Source of the DNA: Malachius bipustulatus
Lineage: Eukaryota > Arthropoda > Insecta > Coleoptera > Melyridae
Assembly: GCA_910589415.1 (NCBI GenBank)
Contig: OU342632.1
Location: 38,143,637 to 38,207,636, forward strand
Length of the DNA stretch: 64,000 nucleotides
Direction of reading: 5' to 3'
The translations under genes were made by a program, and so were the position numbers. Of this stretch, positions 30,746 to 44,065 are shown one piece after another; position 1 is the first letter of the stretch, and every line of letters starts with the position of its first letter. The notes under the pieces are model-generated. The model was not told where the DNA came from. It saw only the letters and a program-made list of their open reading frames with translations, and searched no databases.

Positions 30746-33700
30746 CGTCAATTGTCTTGTAAGTTTTGTTACGTTGGGTGCCAAAATTGTAAAAAAAATC
30801 CAAGTCGTTCGGTAGTTCTCGATGGTGAATTTTGATATCCCTAAGAGGCCGTTGGTTGTCCTTCTAGTTACCAAGGGCAGAACCACGACCAGTAGAATAC
30901 AGGTGAAATGGTGGGATGAGAAGTTCAGAAATTCAATCAGGAAGGAACAAGGAACATAAAGCATACGGATAAACGAAACAACAAGAAAATAAAGAAAAAC
31001 CAAGAAACAAAAAGAAAAACCTATACAAAAGAAAAAAGAACCCTTTTACTATGAAATTCAGGAAACTGATTTTCAGACTTACCCTACTAATCAAGGCGTT
31101 TTCCTCAGCACAACCGGCGAAGAAGCAAGCAAAGTATAATGGGGCCAACCAAATAAATCCCAAAAACGGTTTAGTCAGTTCAGAACTTTACACCGTTCTC
31201 TGACTACTTTTGGAAGTCAAACTAGATAATCCAGCACTAGCTGAAGGTCAATAACCTTAACAATAAAGGTCAAAAGGGTTCAATAACCTTTCACTAATTA
31301 GTTTTGACTTCCTATTGGTTTCCCGGATGGAATATACACTTATGCCCCTTAAATCACCAACACCAAGTTAGCTTTAGTTAGTAGCGTTAGTAGCGTTAGT
31401 AGAAGCAATGTCTAGCTTCTGTTATAAAAAATAGCTGTGTTGAAATTTAAGCTTGTTGATTGCTAAATTCTATTGCCATGGATACTGAAATATTTTGTTT
31501 TCCCCTACTATAGAATAGAAATTATTTAAATAATACAATTGCCTGTAAATTGACATTTCCAGACAATTATTAGTATAGTGACAATAATTCCACTCATACG
31601 TTATTACACCCATTTGATTTCTCAAATATTTCCGTTTGCTATCGGATATTTTGTATCGAAGAAGGAAGAGAGAATGTAAGTGGATAAATCATCGATAAAG
31701 CTGCTTGTTAGTATGTTGCTATGGCAATGGCTCGATTCCTTGGCACTCTATTACTATATGTCACAATTATTAATTTTATTATTTGAAAGTATTTCATATG
31801 GAAGAAAAAAATTCCTTGCCCTACCGGGGTTTGAATCAGTGTACCTTCGAACGACAGTCAAGGAGGTCATCTGCTTGGACACACAGGCTTGTTATAAACG
31901 AATGCCAGAAGTGCTGATATAGCTACATACCGTTTGACATTTTATTTTTATTAAAAAGATCAACATAAAATACAAAAATTGTGTTTTTAACAAAAATATT
32001 TGTCCTTTTAAAAGGTATTTTTGGTATTGTTAATTGATAAATAACGTTTACTTAGTACCTTATTATTCGATGGAAGTGTCTCAACAAATACCAACTCGAC
32101 CTTAACGATTTACCGGGATATTTTTATATTATGCAGTTGTTTTCTCATACTTACTTGTATGTAGGCAATTTAACTCCATCTGCAGAAAAAAACAGTCTAT
32201 GCGCTCTCGTGATTTTTTCAACAGCTGTCGTTAAATTTCCAATGCAAGTAAGTATTCGAGACCAACTACATAAAAATATCCGGCTAAATCTAAGCTCTCG
32301 TGGTATTACCCCCGACAAAATTAAATGTCAGTGTCAAGGAATACGTATAGAATTAATAAACCTAAAATTAAGGAATGAACAAACCTAATATGAAAACTAG
32401 ACAAAATGGGGATTATAGTTATGAAAATTTTAATTGACAATAATTATTATTAGCGCTAAATAGCAGTGGTATTTTGGAACCGTCACAGTCACAATTTGCC
32501 TTAAATTTATGTGACTAATTATTATGAACGTAGCTATTTTAGAAAAATAAGGTCACCCAACAGAATAATGCAATAACAGGGTTCAATATACGATAAAACC
32601 ACCTTATCAGAGCAGCCTATAAACTGGTGTGACATATCGTTATTATAGTGTTATGTTAGTTGTAAATAAATAAATATTAAAGTTGTCTTGTAAAAATAAA
32701 TTTTACATACATATACATATGACTTCATAAGGCAATTTTAGAAGTAGATTTTATGGTGTATTTCGATAGTATTTCTGTTATTTACTGAGTCAGTTAGAGT
32801 TAATACTATACTATCAGATGATATAAACAAGTTGGGAGATAAATCCTGAAGGAAAATACAATGTTTTGCCCTGAAATGTCATCAGAGCGCACATTATACG
32901 ACTATTGCTTCTATTTTTCACCCAGTAGACCAAGTAGGGGACTAAGGAAAGCATTCCAGAGAAGGAGTTTCTTCTCAGAAGTCTTTCGTTTATTACATTA
33001 AAGGAAATATAATATATATAGTCATATAGTGGAAAAGCGATCTTCCTCAATTTCGCGATTTATTAGCGTGTAACAAATGAGAAGCGTTTCGCGTTTATAC
33101 TAGATCCAGATCCATGGCTGCTACAAATACTAAGAGCTTATAAAATAAACTGACTTTGTCTTCTCCTGCTTTATATTACGACGTTTTGCCGCCATCGGTT
33201 ATGTCCGGTTCGGTTCACTGGAATTCCGGGACTCAAAGTGGAATTAAAGGAACGGTCAATGGCTCGCCCTTCGCCTTTAGAATTTATTAATGAAAAATTA
33301 TCTCAGCCAGACGATATTTAAAGGCCCGACAAAGGAATTGGTCGTTTTTCTCTTGTTTGATGTCGATTTAATATGATTTTGAACTGGTACAGCTTTTCTA
33401 TCCGTATCCGGAAATTCTTTAGATATATGGATTTATAAAGTCTCAGTCAAAGGACAAGAATGATGGCCTAATTTTATAAGTACTCTTGTGTTTTGTTATT
33501 CTGTATTTTTGATACATCCATCAATGTTTTTTTTATTCTACAAATGTTTCCTTAAGTAAACAGGAATGAGGGTGATACACAAAATCTCTTTCATCCACAA
33601 AGTAATGTATTTACCTCTACAATATTTCAGATGATATTGTTTTCGACAAAGGTATTTGGAAGATTTATTCAAGAAGTAACGAATATATTTTTTTTTTTTG

Positions 33701-36180
33701 GTAATACTCGTACAAGTAGGAAAGTAGACCTCCAGCATTCCTTAGCTATTGGCAACAACTTCTTCCGTAGTAAAGTCGTTATAGATTATTATTATTAATA
33801 AAGATACTTATTTGACATTTTGTTCGCAAACGGAATTGGAGAAAGAACAAGCACTGAGCGAGTGGTGAGAGTTGCTGTATCACCTCGTCAACAAGGACTC
33901 GATGTTTATAATATTAATAAGTAGTAAAAGACTATTGTAATGTAAATTTACATTTGAATAATTATTTCAAGTATGGCAGATGTAGCGATGAGTTTGTTCT
34001 CTTTCTCGTGAATATGTCTTTTTTGTCCGGTAACTGAAATATGCCTACTGAAGGAATTTAGTCACTCTGTCTGTGACTAATTATTATCGTCGATAGGTAA
34101 TAGTTTTATGCGTGTGATAAAAATTTACTTGCGATTCAGAACAATTTTTTCTCTTATTCCTTACCATATATTGTTGACAATCGACAATTTGTGAAATATT
34201 ATTTTGTTTTCAACCATGAAGATTTCTCGTTGGTTGGTGATCTTGAATAAAAGGCTTATCTTTATCGACGCAGCGGAAATGTCTCTATTTACAAAACATT
34301 ACTCTGATAATTTACGTTGTTTGACTTGAGCTAAATTGCAGTTTGTAGGTAATAATTAGTTCCACTCGTTTCCGTGAATAGCAGAAAACAATTAAATAAT
34401 CAATACCTATAGAAAGAAAATAATCATTGTGTCCTGTAGCACTTAAATAACTCTCCCTCAGACACAGATAAGTAATGCGTGTCAGCGCACACTCGTAAAT
34501 GCTGTGGCGCCTACTACTAAGTAATGGTGACAGTAAATGTTGAAACTGCATAACTAGGAAATGTGAACTGATAAAAAATGGTCGAAAATCTGAAGTTGCT
34601 AGTTTGCTCGAAGTATTCAAACAAAGGCCGACTATTTTCGTTAAGAAAAAGAACGACTATGTCTGCATTGGCAATTAAACGTTAGGACTGGGGGGTCTAT
34701 TACATATATAAATTTCAGGCTCAGCGGTAAAATTAGAAGAGTAATGTAAGTTATTGGCTGATATAATTATTAATTTAATCCTCACACGATATTTTCGTAA
34801 TAAACTAGACAAGTGGACTAGCGAAGGTAGGGTTCTATAATAATTCTGCTATAGATATCTATTTGATTTTATTTAAATGTACAATACTCACATATTCACA
34901 ATACCTCGTAACTCCATTAAATTTTTTGCTGTTTCAAAGGAGAATGTAGACTATACCTGTACGTATGTTATGTTGGTTGGATAGTTTATATATAAATTTA
35001 CATCTATTTTTTGCTATAATAGGGTATTATTCTCAGTACCCATTCCAATAATAAGAGCAAACAAGCTGTGAAACGAAGGTAGATTTAATGAGGCTAATTA
35101 AAAGTTTGTATACGAAATGATAAATACTTATGATATGACATAGAAAATAAAGCTGTATTTATCAAAAGCAATTCGCGATATAACAAAGAGAAAGGGTAAC
35201 ATGATGGAATAGCTACTCCGTTGTTTAAAACTGGGTTCAATTTCAACGTATCCCCTTTCAAATATACTAACAGACCTGACGGTTATCTGAAGATCCAGCG
35301 GAGTTAATTAGACATCATATCTAATTATTCAGTGGACGAATCGGCAGTTCAAAAGCGTTCCTCTCAAAGGAACAATTAAATATGGCAAGCCATCAAAGAT
35401 ATTTTGTACCTATTCTACTTATTTGACAATTTCCTTGTCATCCCTCCATCTACCCCGCCCGTAGAGACAAAACACCCTCAAAACTGCCCATGAATAATTT
35501 TTGTTGACTCTAACATGAGCATTAATTAAGAAAATTCCTATTTAAATCAAGATTCATATATGCGACCATCTTTCTAAACGATAAGATTAGGTGACTTTTA
35601 TAACGAGTACCTTTCTAGTAGAAAATGAGTCGACTAATCAAAGCTTGGTAATTAAAATTTTAAATTCCATGGCGTTGAAGTTCAAAGGATGTTAAACCTG
35701 AAAAACCCATGATCTACGACAATAAATTGACGTCGTGAGTACTTTTACCTAGTTTAATCAAAATCGCTTCAGCAGTTTAGCTTTTATAATCAAATAACAA
35801 TTTCAGAATTATTGACATTTTGGCATCTCCTGCTTGTGGCTAAACGAAGCCACTTTGTACAGAGTTAAGTTAACTTAAATCGACTTAGTTTCACCCGAGG
35901 AACATTAGGTGGTGAGCTGTAAAGTTATCTCATTACAGGGACAGCCTGTATGATATAGGTACCTACATATTAAGTATATATAAATGTTTAAAAAAATCAA
36001 TTTTTTTAAACGCATTTTTTCATCACTCCTGTGAAAATATTTCATCCACGCATAATAGGTAGATTTCATGTGAAAATTTAATATAAATTTTTTATTAACA
36101 TGTAAACCGTTTTGCGATATCTTGAGCAGTTTTTTTTTGCTTATAACAACTCATAATTTCATAAAAACTATACCTACCTA
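30746..36180. other. AT-rich, mostly single-copy-like DNA
   Basis: No protein-coding gene is recognised. A 9-base tandem run (gttagtagc, three imperfect copies) lies at about 31376-31405. A tRNA-like fragment lies at about 31816-31890. 33080-33340 and 35220-35400 have balanced, non-repetitive composition and may be regulatory. The longer frames (32131-32388, 34312-34620) do not resemble known proteins. Confidence 0.4.
31816..31890 (-). repeat. possible tRNA-derived SINE fragment
   Basis: On the minus strand gattcaaaccccggt resembles the T-arm of a tRNA (box B), preceded by an anticodon-arm-like stretch. Box A is weak, and downstream lies an A/T run. Tentative. Confidence 0.3.
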
Positions 36181-36458
36181 CAGCTTGACAAGAATATCTT
36201 GGCGGTTGTTAAAGGAGAGAGAGGTCCTAGAACGAGACAGAAAACCACCCCACCACCTTATCAGTTTTAGTACATTCCATGTAATAAATTTTGATGTATA
36301 ATAAATTTTGTAAAATGTTGATACTTGACATTTAAATTTTATTATGAACTAGAAGCTAATTTGGCTGCGTTCAATTAATATGAAAAAATGAAAATCTAAA
36401 ATAAACACGGGAGTTTTAGTTAGAATTATTTAATTATTACTATCATCATAAAATATAT

Positions 36459-37692
36459 TTAATTATCACTAAGTATCACTATCAGAATAGTTCTCTTCGT
36501 CACTATCATTATATCTTCATCGTCGTTAATGCCTCCCAGTTGAATAATTAGACCCCCACTATAATTATACATAGCTCCTTCTCTGGCCATTAACTCGTTC
36601 TCAATTTTTTTGTTGGTTGAATGGTCACACTTGGCATTCCACTGCTCAGCCGTATAACCACAAAAAAACTCGTCACATAAATTCTGTACATTTTCAAACT
36701 TTTGGGTGATATTTCTGTCTGCCACATAGTGCTTCATATCCGCCCAAACCAACTCGATAGGATTAGAGATCTGGGTGGTAAGGAGGCAGTCGCAAAACAT
36801 CATGTCTTCTCATAATTTCATCAATTTCGTAGGTTTTGAAATTCGGCTTATTCGATTTGATGAGGTCATACAATTCTGGTTTATGAAAATCCGTATTAAA
36901 TGGTATTTGCTTTTGTTGTAACCACTGCTGCATATCTGATTTTCTTGAAGCAGAGTTAGGTGGTAATAAAACCAGTTTCTCCACCCGCGTGAGTGATTAC
37001 CATCCGTTGTCCTTTGGAGGCGGGTTGCGACAAAACTTCTCCACTGGCGTCGCTCCACGCTTTTTGATGCGAGCATGAGAAGAATGGATATACGTTTCAT
37101 CCATGTACAATAGAAATATATTATATACCTTCGGCTTTATAATTTCTCATCCTTCTAAGAAACTGAAGACGCAATAAGTATCGCACTTCTTGCTTTTCCA
37201 TCAAAATTTTTCTATTAGATCTTGTTTTTCTCCACCGAAAGCCCAGTTTATGGATAACCTTTCTGACACTTTTCCTTGATCCATTTGCTCGTTCTCTTTT
37301 GTAAATTTTGCAGTGATCCTCTTGAGCGTTGGAGTAATTTTTTCGGTTGTATGAAAATTGTGTATGATTCGACGCAGTAAACAGTGATCAAAGTCATCCA
37401 AGTTGGTTTTTGTTGCTAATTTAGTTCTTTTTTTACCAGGAGAAGTAAATTTATCCGTTTAGCCATCGATGATTCTGCTTGTTTCCACCACTATCCTTTG
37501 AACAGTCCGTTCACTAATGCCTGTCGCAGCAGCAACCCGTTTTTGAACTTGATTCATTGGTAAAATAGGACCAAGTATTTTTAGTTTCACCAAGAAAATA
37601 TTTATAAACGTTATTAATAATTTCACGGCTTTGACCGGAAAGGGTTTAGCAATAACTTGGCTGTTAAAATTTGTCATTTCAAAAGCTTGCAA
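36459..37692 (-). pseudogene. IS630-Tc1-mariner transposase (DDE_3-like), degraded
   Basis: The pieces lie in order in different frames. An N-terminal helix-turn-helix is near 37530-37580 (VAAATGISERTVQRIV). A middle part is at 37201-37401. The first catalytic region reads YMDETYIHSSH near 37090-37125. Then comes an internal deletion: the region that should hold the second catalytic aspartate is missing, and PPKDNGW is followed by a stop and soon by LLPPNSASRKSDMQQWL. The third motif, NPIELVWADMKHYV, is near 36710-36760. A run of acidic residues ends the frame. Frameshifts and stops are several. The intact enzyme would cut and paste the element at TA sites; this copy cannot. The family resembles transposases common in aphid and beetle genomes. 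Confidence 0.8.
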
Positions 37693-37703
37693 TACGTTTG
37701 TAA

Positions 37704-37741
37704 CATAGACCTAGAATATAATATTATATTCTAGGTCTATG
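37704..37741. repeat. perfect 38-bp palindrome
   Basis: catagacctagaatataat is followed directly by its exact reverse complement with no loop. It lies just upstream of the transposase start inside the 36181-39281 element. It could be a protein-binding site of the element or a remnant of a tiny insertion. Confidence 0.9.
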
Positions 37742-37974
37742 GTTTGTAATAATTAACTGTCACAAACATAATAAAATATAAACGTCAAGTAGCAATGTCA
37801 AAACATTGTTCAAAATTTATTATACATCAAAATTTATTATGATATTAGGAATTATTTGGGTTTGCAGTCAATTAAATTAAAGAACACTCTTTTTTCTACG
37901 TCAAGCTTTCGAATTAATTTTAATTCTTCTTCAGGACTATCTATAATATGATTAACAATATTAAATTTAGTATA

Positions 37975-38823
37975 CAGGGTAAGTCATTGATATGGGAAAG
38001 CTCGATTGCACCTACACCATTAAAGTTATCGAAATGAACCAAAAAGTGTTGTAAATGGGAGGGTAAAGTGCAGTTTGTAAAATTATTTTCAGATACACAG
38101 GATGGCCCAATATCGCTGTACGCCATACAACTTTGTTATTTTAAATAGGACACCCTCTATATTATTACATTTTCATATTCTTTGAGAAAAGTCAAAAAGA
38201 ATGGTTTGTAAAGTTGAAGTTTGTAATGAGCAGTTTATGAGTTATAAACAAATGAAAATCGCGATTTTCCATTTTCAAAGCAGCTTATATTGAAAACGGC
38301 TCGAGATATGGAAAAACGGCTTACATGTTCCTATCTTAATTTTTAATTTGGTATCCTATCATGTAGCTGAAATTTTTATACCGGGTGATGAAAATAATCA
38401 AATTTTTTACCACTCTGTATAAAAATTTCATCCATCCAATAGGATACCGCTTGAAAAGTTAAGATAGGGACATGTAAGCCGTTTTTCCATATCTCGAGCC
38501 GTTTTCAATATAAGCTGCTTTGAAAATGGAAAATCACGATTTTCATTTGTTTATAACTCATAAATCGCTCATTACAAACTTCAACTTTACAAATCATTGT
38601 TTTTGACTTTCCTCAAACAATATGAAAATGTAATAATATAGAGGGTGTCCTATTTAAAATAACAAAGTTGTATGGCGTACAGCGATATTGGGCCATCCTG
38701 TGTATCTGAATATAATTTTACAAACTGCACTTTACCCTCCCATTTACAGCACTTTTTGGTTCATTTCGGTATCTTTAATGGTGTAGGTGCAATCAAGCTT
38801 TCCCATATCAATGACTTACCCTG
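37975..38823. mobile_element. CAGGGTA foldback MITE nested in the transposon
   Basis: TA-flanked (37973-37974 and 38824-38825). The arms are complementary almost to the centre at about 38400 (tcattgatatgggaaagct, cagcgatattgggccatcc). The centre carries the shared module (gttataaacaaatgaaaatcg, aaaacggcttacatgt). No coding content. Confidence 0.85.
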
Positions 38824-40406
38824 TATAGGTGTTACAAAGATGGAAATTATATACTTACAGAATTTGAGATTAAAATTTAAAGTTTGTAAAAATTGTTAAC
38901 CATAGGACTATTCTTGTATACATTTAAAGCAACTAACGCCAACAAAGATAAAATTACATAACTAATGAAGTTCAATTTCCAATTCAGGCCGAAATGATAA
39001 AAAAATTTTTAAAATTTTTTTTAATCTAAATGATTGACATATAAATAATAAATTTTAAAAAAAATTGAATAAAGATGATTTGATATCTAAAAATTATTTG
39101 TTTTTGACGACTTAAATAATTTCTAATATCATAACAGGTAATGGACAGTCGAAATAAACTACTAATTCAAAATTTATTACATAGAATGTACTAAAACAGA
39201 TAAGGTGGTGGGGTGATTTTTTTGTCTCGTTCTAGGACCTCTCTCTCCTTTTACAACCGCCAAGATATTCTTGTCGAGCAGTACTCTTTACAGAAACCTA
39301 AACGATGAGATCAATGAGAAAATCAATAGCTAGTTATTTTGAAAATCTGAAATGTATTAGTATACAGAGGGTCCCACGTAAAAAAGGATGGTATAATTTC
39401 GGGTATAACAGGAATAATAATAGAAAAATATCTTCGAAAGATTGAGCAGAACCACTTACACATTTAAGTTAAAAAGATTCAGAAAAATCCTATATGCATG
39501 CCTTCGTTTTCTGTAAACGTGTCTTACATTGACTATGAATTACCTATATAATACGTCAGTGAAAATTGCATAAGTTACATTTTAAAACCCTCTGGATTTA
39601 TTTTCTGATGTGAAGTATAAATTTTCCACAACTGTTATTTCCGTCTCTTCAAAACGCTGTACCTTGAAAACTAGATCATGCATGTAAAGGACTTTTCGAA
39701 TCGTAACAAACGAGGATCTGAAATTTCGTCATTAGGTATATGTACTGACAAATTATTCATCAAATAATAATAGCTTCCAGAACTTCGAATACACTGAAAT
39801 ATGGCAAAGGAAATATGAGGTGCGGTGCGGTAAGTCTCGATTACCTACACAACATGCTTGATATGTTATGGGAACTTTTAGAAACAATGAAATAATGCTT
39901 ATAATGGATAAAGGGACCATCGATACTTATTGGTAAGCTTTAAATAGAGTTTCCTGGAATGCTCGAGAAGAACAATTATTGAAAATATACTCTATACTAT
40001 ATAACTTGGTATATAACTTGGTACGGTCTAGCTGGGGAGTTATTTGTGTTCTCGTATGTCAGATCTGGAGAGGTTTCCAGTAATTAATAATAACTAGGTA
40101 TATAGAAAATGTAGTTCGAATAATACCCATTGAAATTAATACAGACTAATTGGACAGCAACTATACGTGGGCTTGTTTCTTGATAATCTGCCAAGGTCAC
40201 ATGAAATGTCAGTATAAATGTCAGATTTAAAAATGTTGTAGGTGCAAATCAATGAGGATGAGGAATCACAGAATAGACATAATTTATTAGGTAGGTACAT
40301 TAACAATTTTTGTTTATTTAAAATTAAAAATTAAAATTTCTTTTTGAATATAACTGGTGTTAATTCATAAAAGGTATTTATAATGAAAAAATAATAAGCA
40401 CCTATA

Positions 40407-40945
40407 CAGGGTGTTCTACAAGCTCTATGACAAACTTTGACAGATGGTAGGTTGCTTGATTTTAAACATAATTTTGTTAATAAACATGGGTCCGATTCGT
40501 TTTTGTTTAGAAGTTACAAGCATTTAAAAAATCGTAATTTTTCAAGTTCAAGGCCCTGTAAAAGATAGAGAAAAACGGCTTACATGTCCCTATTTTAACT
40601 TTTCATGTACTATCCAATGATGTAGATGAAATGTTTATACAGGGTGATAAAAAATTTGAAAAAATCTGAGATTTCTCCACATTTAAAAAAATCAAAGAAA
40701 GTACAAATGTTTCTATACCATAGGATAGTCCATAAAAAGTTAAAATAGGGACATGTAAGCCGTTTTTCTCTATCTTGAACCGTTTTCCTTTTACAGGGCC
40801 TGGAACTTGAAAAATTACGATTTTTTAAATGCTTGTAACTTCTAAACAAAAACGAATCGGACCCATGTTTATTAAAAAAAATATGTTTAAAATCAAGCAA
40901 CCTACCATCTGTCAAAGTTTGTCATAGAGCTTGTAGAACACCCTG
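40407..40945. mobile_element. 539-bp non-autonomous foldback of the DD41D family
   Basis: TA-flanked, beginning CAGGGTGTTCTACAAGCTC. The first 119 bp match the ends of 45088-45790 with only a few differences. Between the TIRs there is no transposase, only the shared module (gtaaaagatagagaaaaacg, cggcttacatgtcccta) folded about tatacagggtgat near 40640. Confidence 0.88.
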
Positions 40946-42423
40946 TATTTGTAAAAAACATTTTATTGGAAAGTTGTACAACACAATGTACACAAATTAC
41001 AAAAAATATAAATTAATGCAAAACTTGACAATAATTGATAATTCAATTTCAGAGTCATATAATCAGTTTCTTAAATTAATACCTAATTACAACACAGCTT
41101 GTATGCGCAGTTTACGTATAGAAATTTAAAATTACATATAGAGCAGTAGGTCTTATAAGTTACCTTATGTACCTATTTAACTGTGCTGATACATTTTGTG
41201 GAGAGAATCACGTATTGCCGCTTCATTCGCTTTGCTTTAAACAGGTGACCGTTTTCTGTTGATTGACTTTTTGGGAATTTTTCAATTATTAATTACGGGT
41301 GGAATTTTTTTAATTGTTCCAAGCGAAAATTTCAGAGCTTCAGCTACCCTCTAATTAATCAGAATAATTATCCCTTCGTGTCAGTAGAATTTGAACCTAG
41401 AAAATGATTTATACCTCGCTCACTGATGTTATGGGTAATAAGAGGCTCCCATTCGATGATTCGTCTTCAAAGTATTCAATCAAATTTGCCACCATCTGTT
41501 GCGCTTCTTTACTTAAATTAAATGTAATTTTGCTTACTTTTAAAAATAATTCTGACATACGTTCGATGTTGCCTACAACGTAGCATAAAAAAATATGACC
41601 TTGGCAGACTATTTAGAAATAAATTCACGTATAATTGATGATTGGTGGGTCATATTATTCAAGGAACCATCACTGTACAAATGATAAGAGAGTGAAACTT
41701 CTAACAGATTTTTGAGTGCCAACGGAATAGCCCATTTTTCTCATTCTACCACTAGCTTTTAAACCATCCCGATTTCTTTAGTTGCGAGAGTATCAAAAAA
41801 TGAATACGGACACTGGAAAGTCGACACCGTTGGCTCCCTCTTACGAATAATACACAAGCAAACAATATCTCCGGGAACTAGAAGAGAGCGACTAAACAAT
41901 CAAATTTCCCTTCGAGTTTCACTACCGGCCAATAGATGTAGCGGCATGAACTTACTTGATAACTGAGGTTGAGCCCTACTTCTCACACTTCCTGGATCTC
42001 TATCGACTGCGCCGTTTTACTGTTGATTGAAAGACTAGGGCGACTCTTTCAATCAACGGTTTTGATTTTACCACAGAAACTGATCTATTCTGTGGTTTTA
42101 CCGTTTTTACCTAATACCTAGTTTCAAACAAAATATCAATTCGACTGTCTACTAGTTTTTATTTTTTTTACCTACAACAACCTACACCAGGAATCCGATC
42201 AACTTTCCGCCAGTTATATATGGTGTGAAGACGTAGGTAACATCCATACAGAACCCTAATAGAAGGAAAAATTGGAAAAAGAGGGAGACAAAGCAATTGA
42301 AAATTTTTAATCTGATTTACAAAAACAGATTCCAAAAATAAACAAAAAATTTTCTAATAACGTATTTCCGGAAATTCACGTTATTGAGATATTTGATAAT
42401 TTTCCTTGAACCTTCTTAGTAAT
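40946..42423. other. intergenic DNA with two small hairpins
   Basis: No gene is recognised. Hairpins: 42022-42034 with 42045-42057 (gttgattgaaaga stem, 10-base loop), and 42070-42078 with 42088-42096 (accacagaa stem, 9-base loop), side by side. Confidence 0.45.
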
Positions 42424-42796
42424 TGTTGAATTTCTGTCTTATTTATTGGGAATCGGGTTCTTTAATGAAATTATTATTTATAAAAAGATTTTGTTTCAGG
42501 GCCGATTGGTTCCTTGTTCACTTGTAATGTAAAGAAAAACATGTTTTAATTAATTTAAACTTTATATTTTCTAAAATTTAAATTAAAAAATTTCATAAAA
42601 ACACCATTTAACGACCATTTTATTATTATTAATTATAGTTTTTTTAAGTATTTTTAAGTTTTTTACATTACGAGTGAACAAGGGACCAATCGGCCCTGAA
42701 ACGTTTCGTTTTATATAAAAATCTTTTCAAAATAATAATTTCATTAAAGAACCCGATTCCCAATTACATAAGACAGAAATTCAACAGTTATTGAGA
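42424..42796. mobile_element. foldback MITE with about 125-bp arms
   Basis: Arms 42424-42540 and about 42655-42796 are complementary (tcagggccgattggttcc against ggaccaatcggccctga; aatcgggttctttaatgaaa against its complement). The loop of about 110 bp is AT-rich. Non-coding. Confidence 0.75.
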
Positions 42797-42802
42797 TATG
42801 TA

Positions 42803-44065
42803 CAGGGTGTCAAAAACAATTTTTTTTACAATTTTTAGAAGACATCTAGGGACACCGTTTGAGACACAGAACTCAGCTTTCGTTTATGTCATACGAGTAT
42901 ATCATTGATACAATCCAGCCAGCCACTTTTAAAATATTAATTCGGCTTCTTTCATGTGCCATTTGCGGAGATCTTAGGAACGAACGAAGTCTTTGCCATT
43001 AATTTTCTGACACATATGTTTTGAAACATCCACCAACAGCGAGTTTTTCGTAAAAGCCCGTTTTTCTCGAAAAAGGCTCACGTTAACAGTTATGGCCAGT
43101 ATGTTTTTTGTGTAGAAAGTATTGACGGTTTAAAAATATTGATTTGCCCAGTGTTGCCATATTAGGGTATAAAAAAATCCCACGCAACCCTAAAATCTCC
43201 GCGCATTGGCATATGAAAAAATAAAAACAGTTAGTATTAAAAAAGTTGCTGGTATCAGTGATAATATGTATGAAAACTTAGTTCTGTATCTTATACAGTT
43301 CCGGTGATATCTTCAAAAAACTGTAAAAAATTTGTTTTGTTATCTCGAAAAGAATACATTTACGGGCACAAATTAAAGGCAAATTTTTGGTTTATTTTTT
43401 GACAGGTCAAGTTGGCCAGAGAATCCACATTAAAATTTTTTCGTGATATTAAAGATATATAAATTGATATAACTGGTAAATTAAAACAATTCAGGAAAAT
43501 TGGATTGTATAATGAATATAGAACTAATACTTATAAGCACTTGTATGATACAGTATTTTTCTCTTGATTTTCCTCTTTTGCATTTGAGAAATTTGAAAAC
43601 ACAATTGACAAAAAAGACGAAAACGAAAAGAAAAAAACTGTAACTTTATAAATGAATTCTAAGGACTTATTAAAGAGAATCCATATTCAAAGTTCGAAGC
43701 AATCATGACGAGGGCGCTTCATTGACTTTAATAATCAAACTTCCGACTGAGCCGCTCGAGTAGCGCTCAAGAGTTAACGAAACCTTCCCTTGAGTCAAGT
43801 TAAAGCAGTTCACTTTCTAAAGCCAAGCTGACAGTATACAGATACAGAGAACCAGTCACACTCCTACGTGAAGGCATGGGAGTTCTGCGTTCCACCGTTA
43901 GATGACGCACCTACTAGTAACTCGTTGAAGCTGTTCTATATTTTCACTACAAAATTCGCTCTCCCGGGTATAGGTAGCGCCCGGGTGCAGAAACATGATT
44001 ATCATCCTGTTCAAAAACTTTTTTGAAGACATACAGTGTGACCCATTTGTTCTTGAAACACCCTG
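42803..44065. mobile_element. possible 1.26-kb CAGGGTG element
   Basis: TA-CAGGGTGTCAAAAACAA at the left and the inverted TTGTTCTTGAAACACCCTG-TA at the right give short imperfect TIRs. The interior has no transposase I can recognise. The ends could belong to different elements. Confidence 0.4.

Larger units (their letters stand above)
36181..39281 (-). mobile_element. Tc1/mariner-type DNA transposon with broken transposase
   Basis: Terminal inverted repeats of about 115 bp at 36181-36300 and about 39165-39281 share cgacaagaatatcttggcgg-type ends, agagagaggtcctagaacga and caccccaccaccttatc, with few mismatches. It is flanked by TA. The transposase relic lies at 36459-37692 on the minus strand, and an 849-bp foldback (37975-38823) has inserted on its 5' side. 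Without that insert the element would be about 2.25 kb, normal for the superfamily. Confidence 0.85.

Noticed and set aside
30731..31163. Overlapping minus-strand frames as a membrane protein gene
   Set aside because: Their hydrophobicity comes from T-rich sequence. No motif, no good start and no family resemblance.
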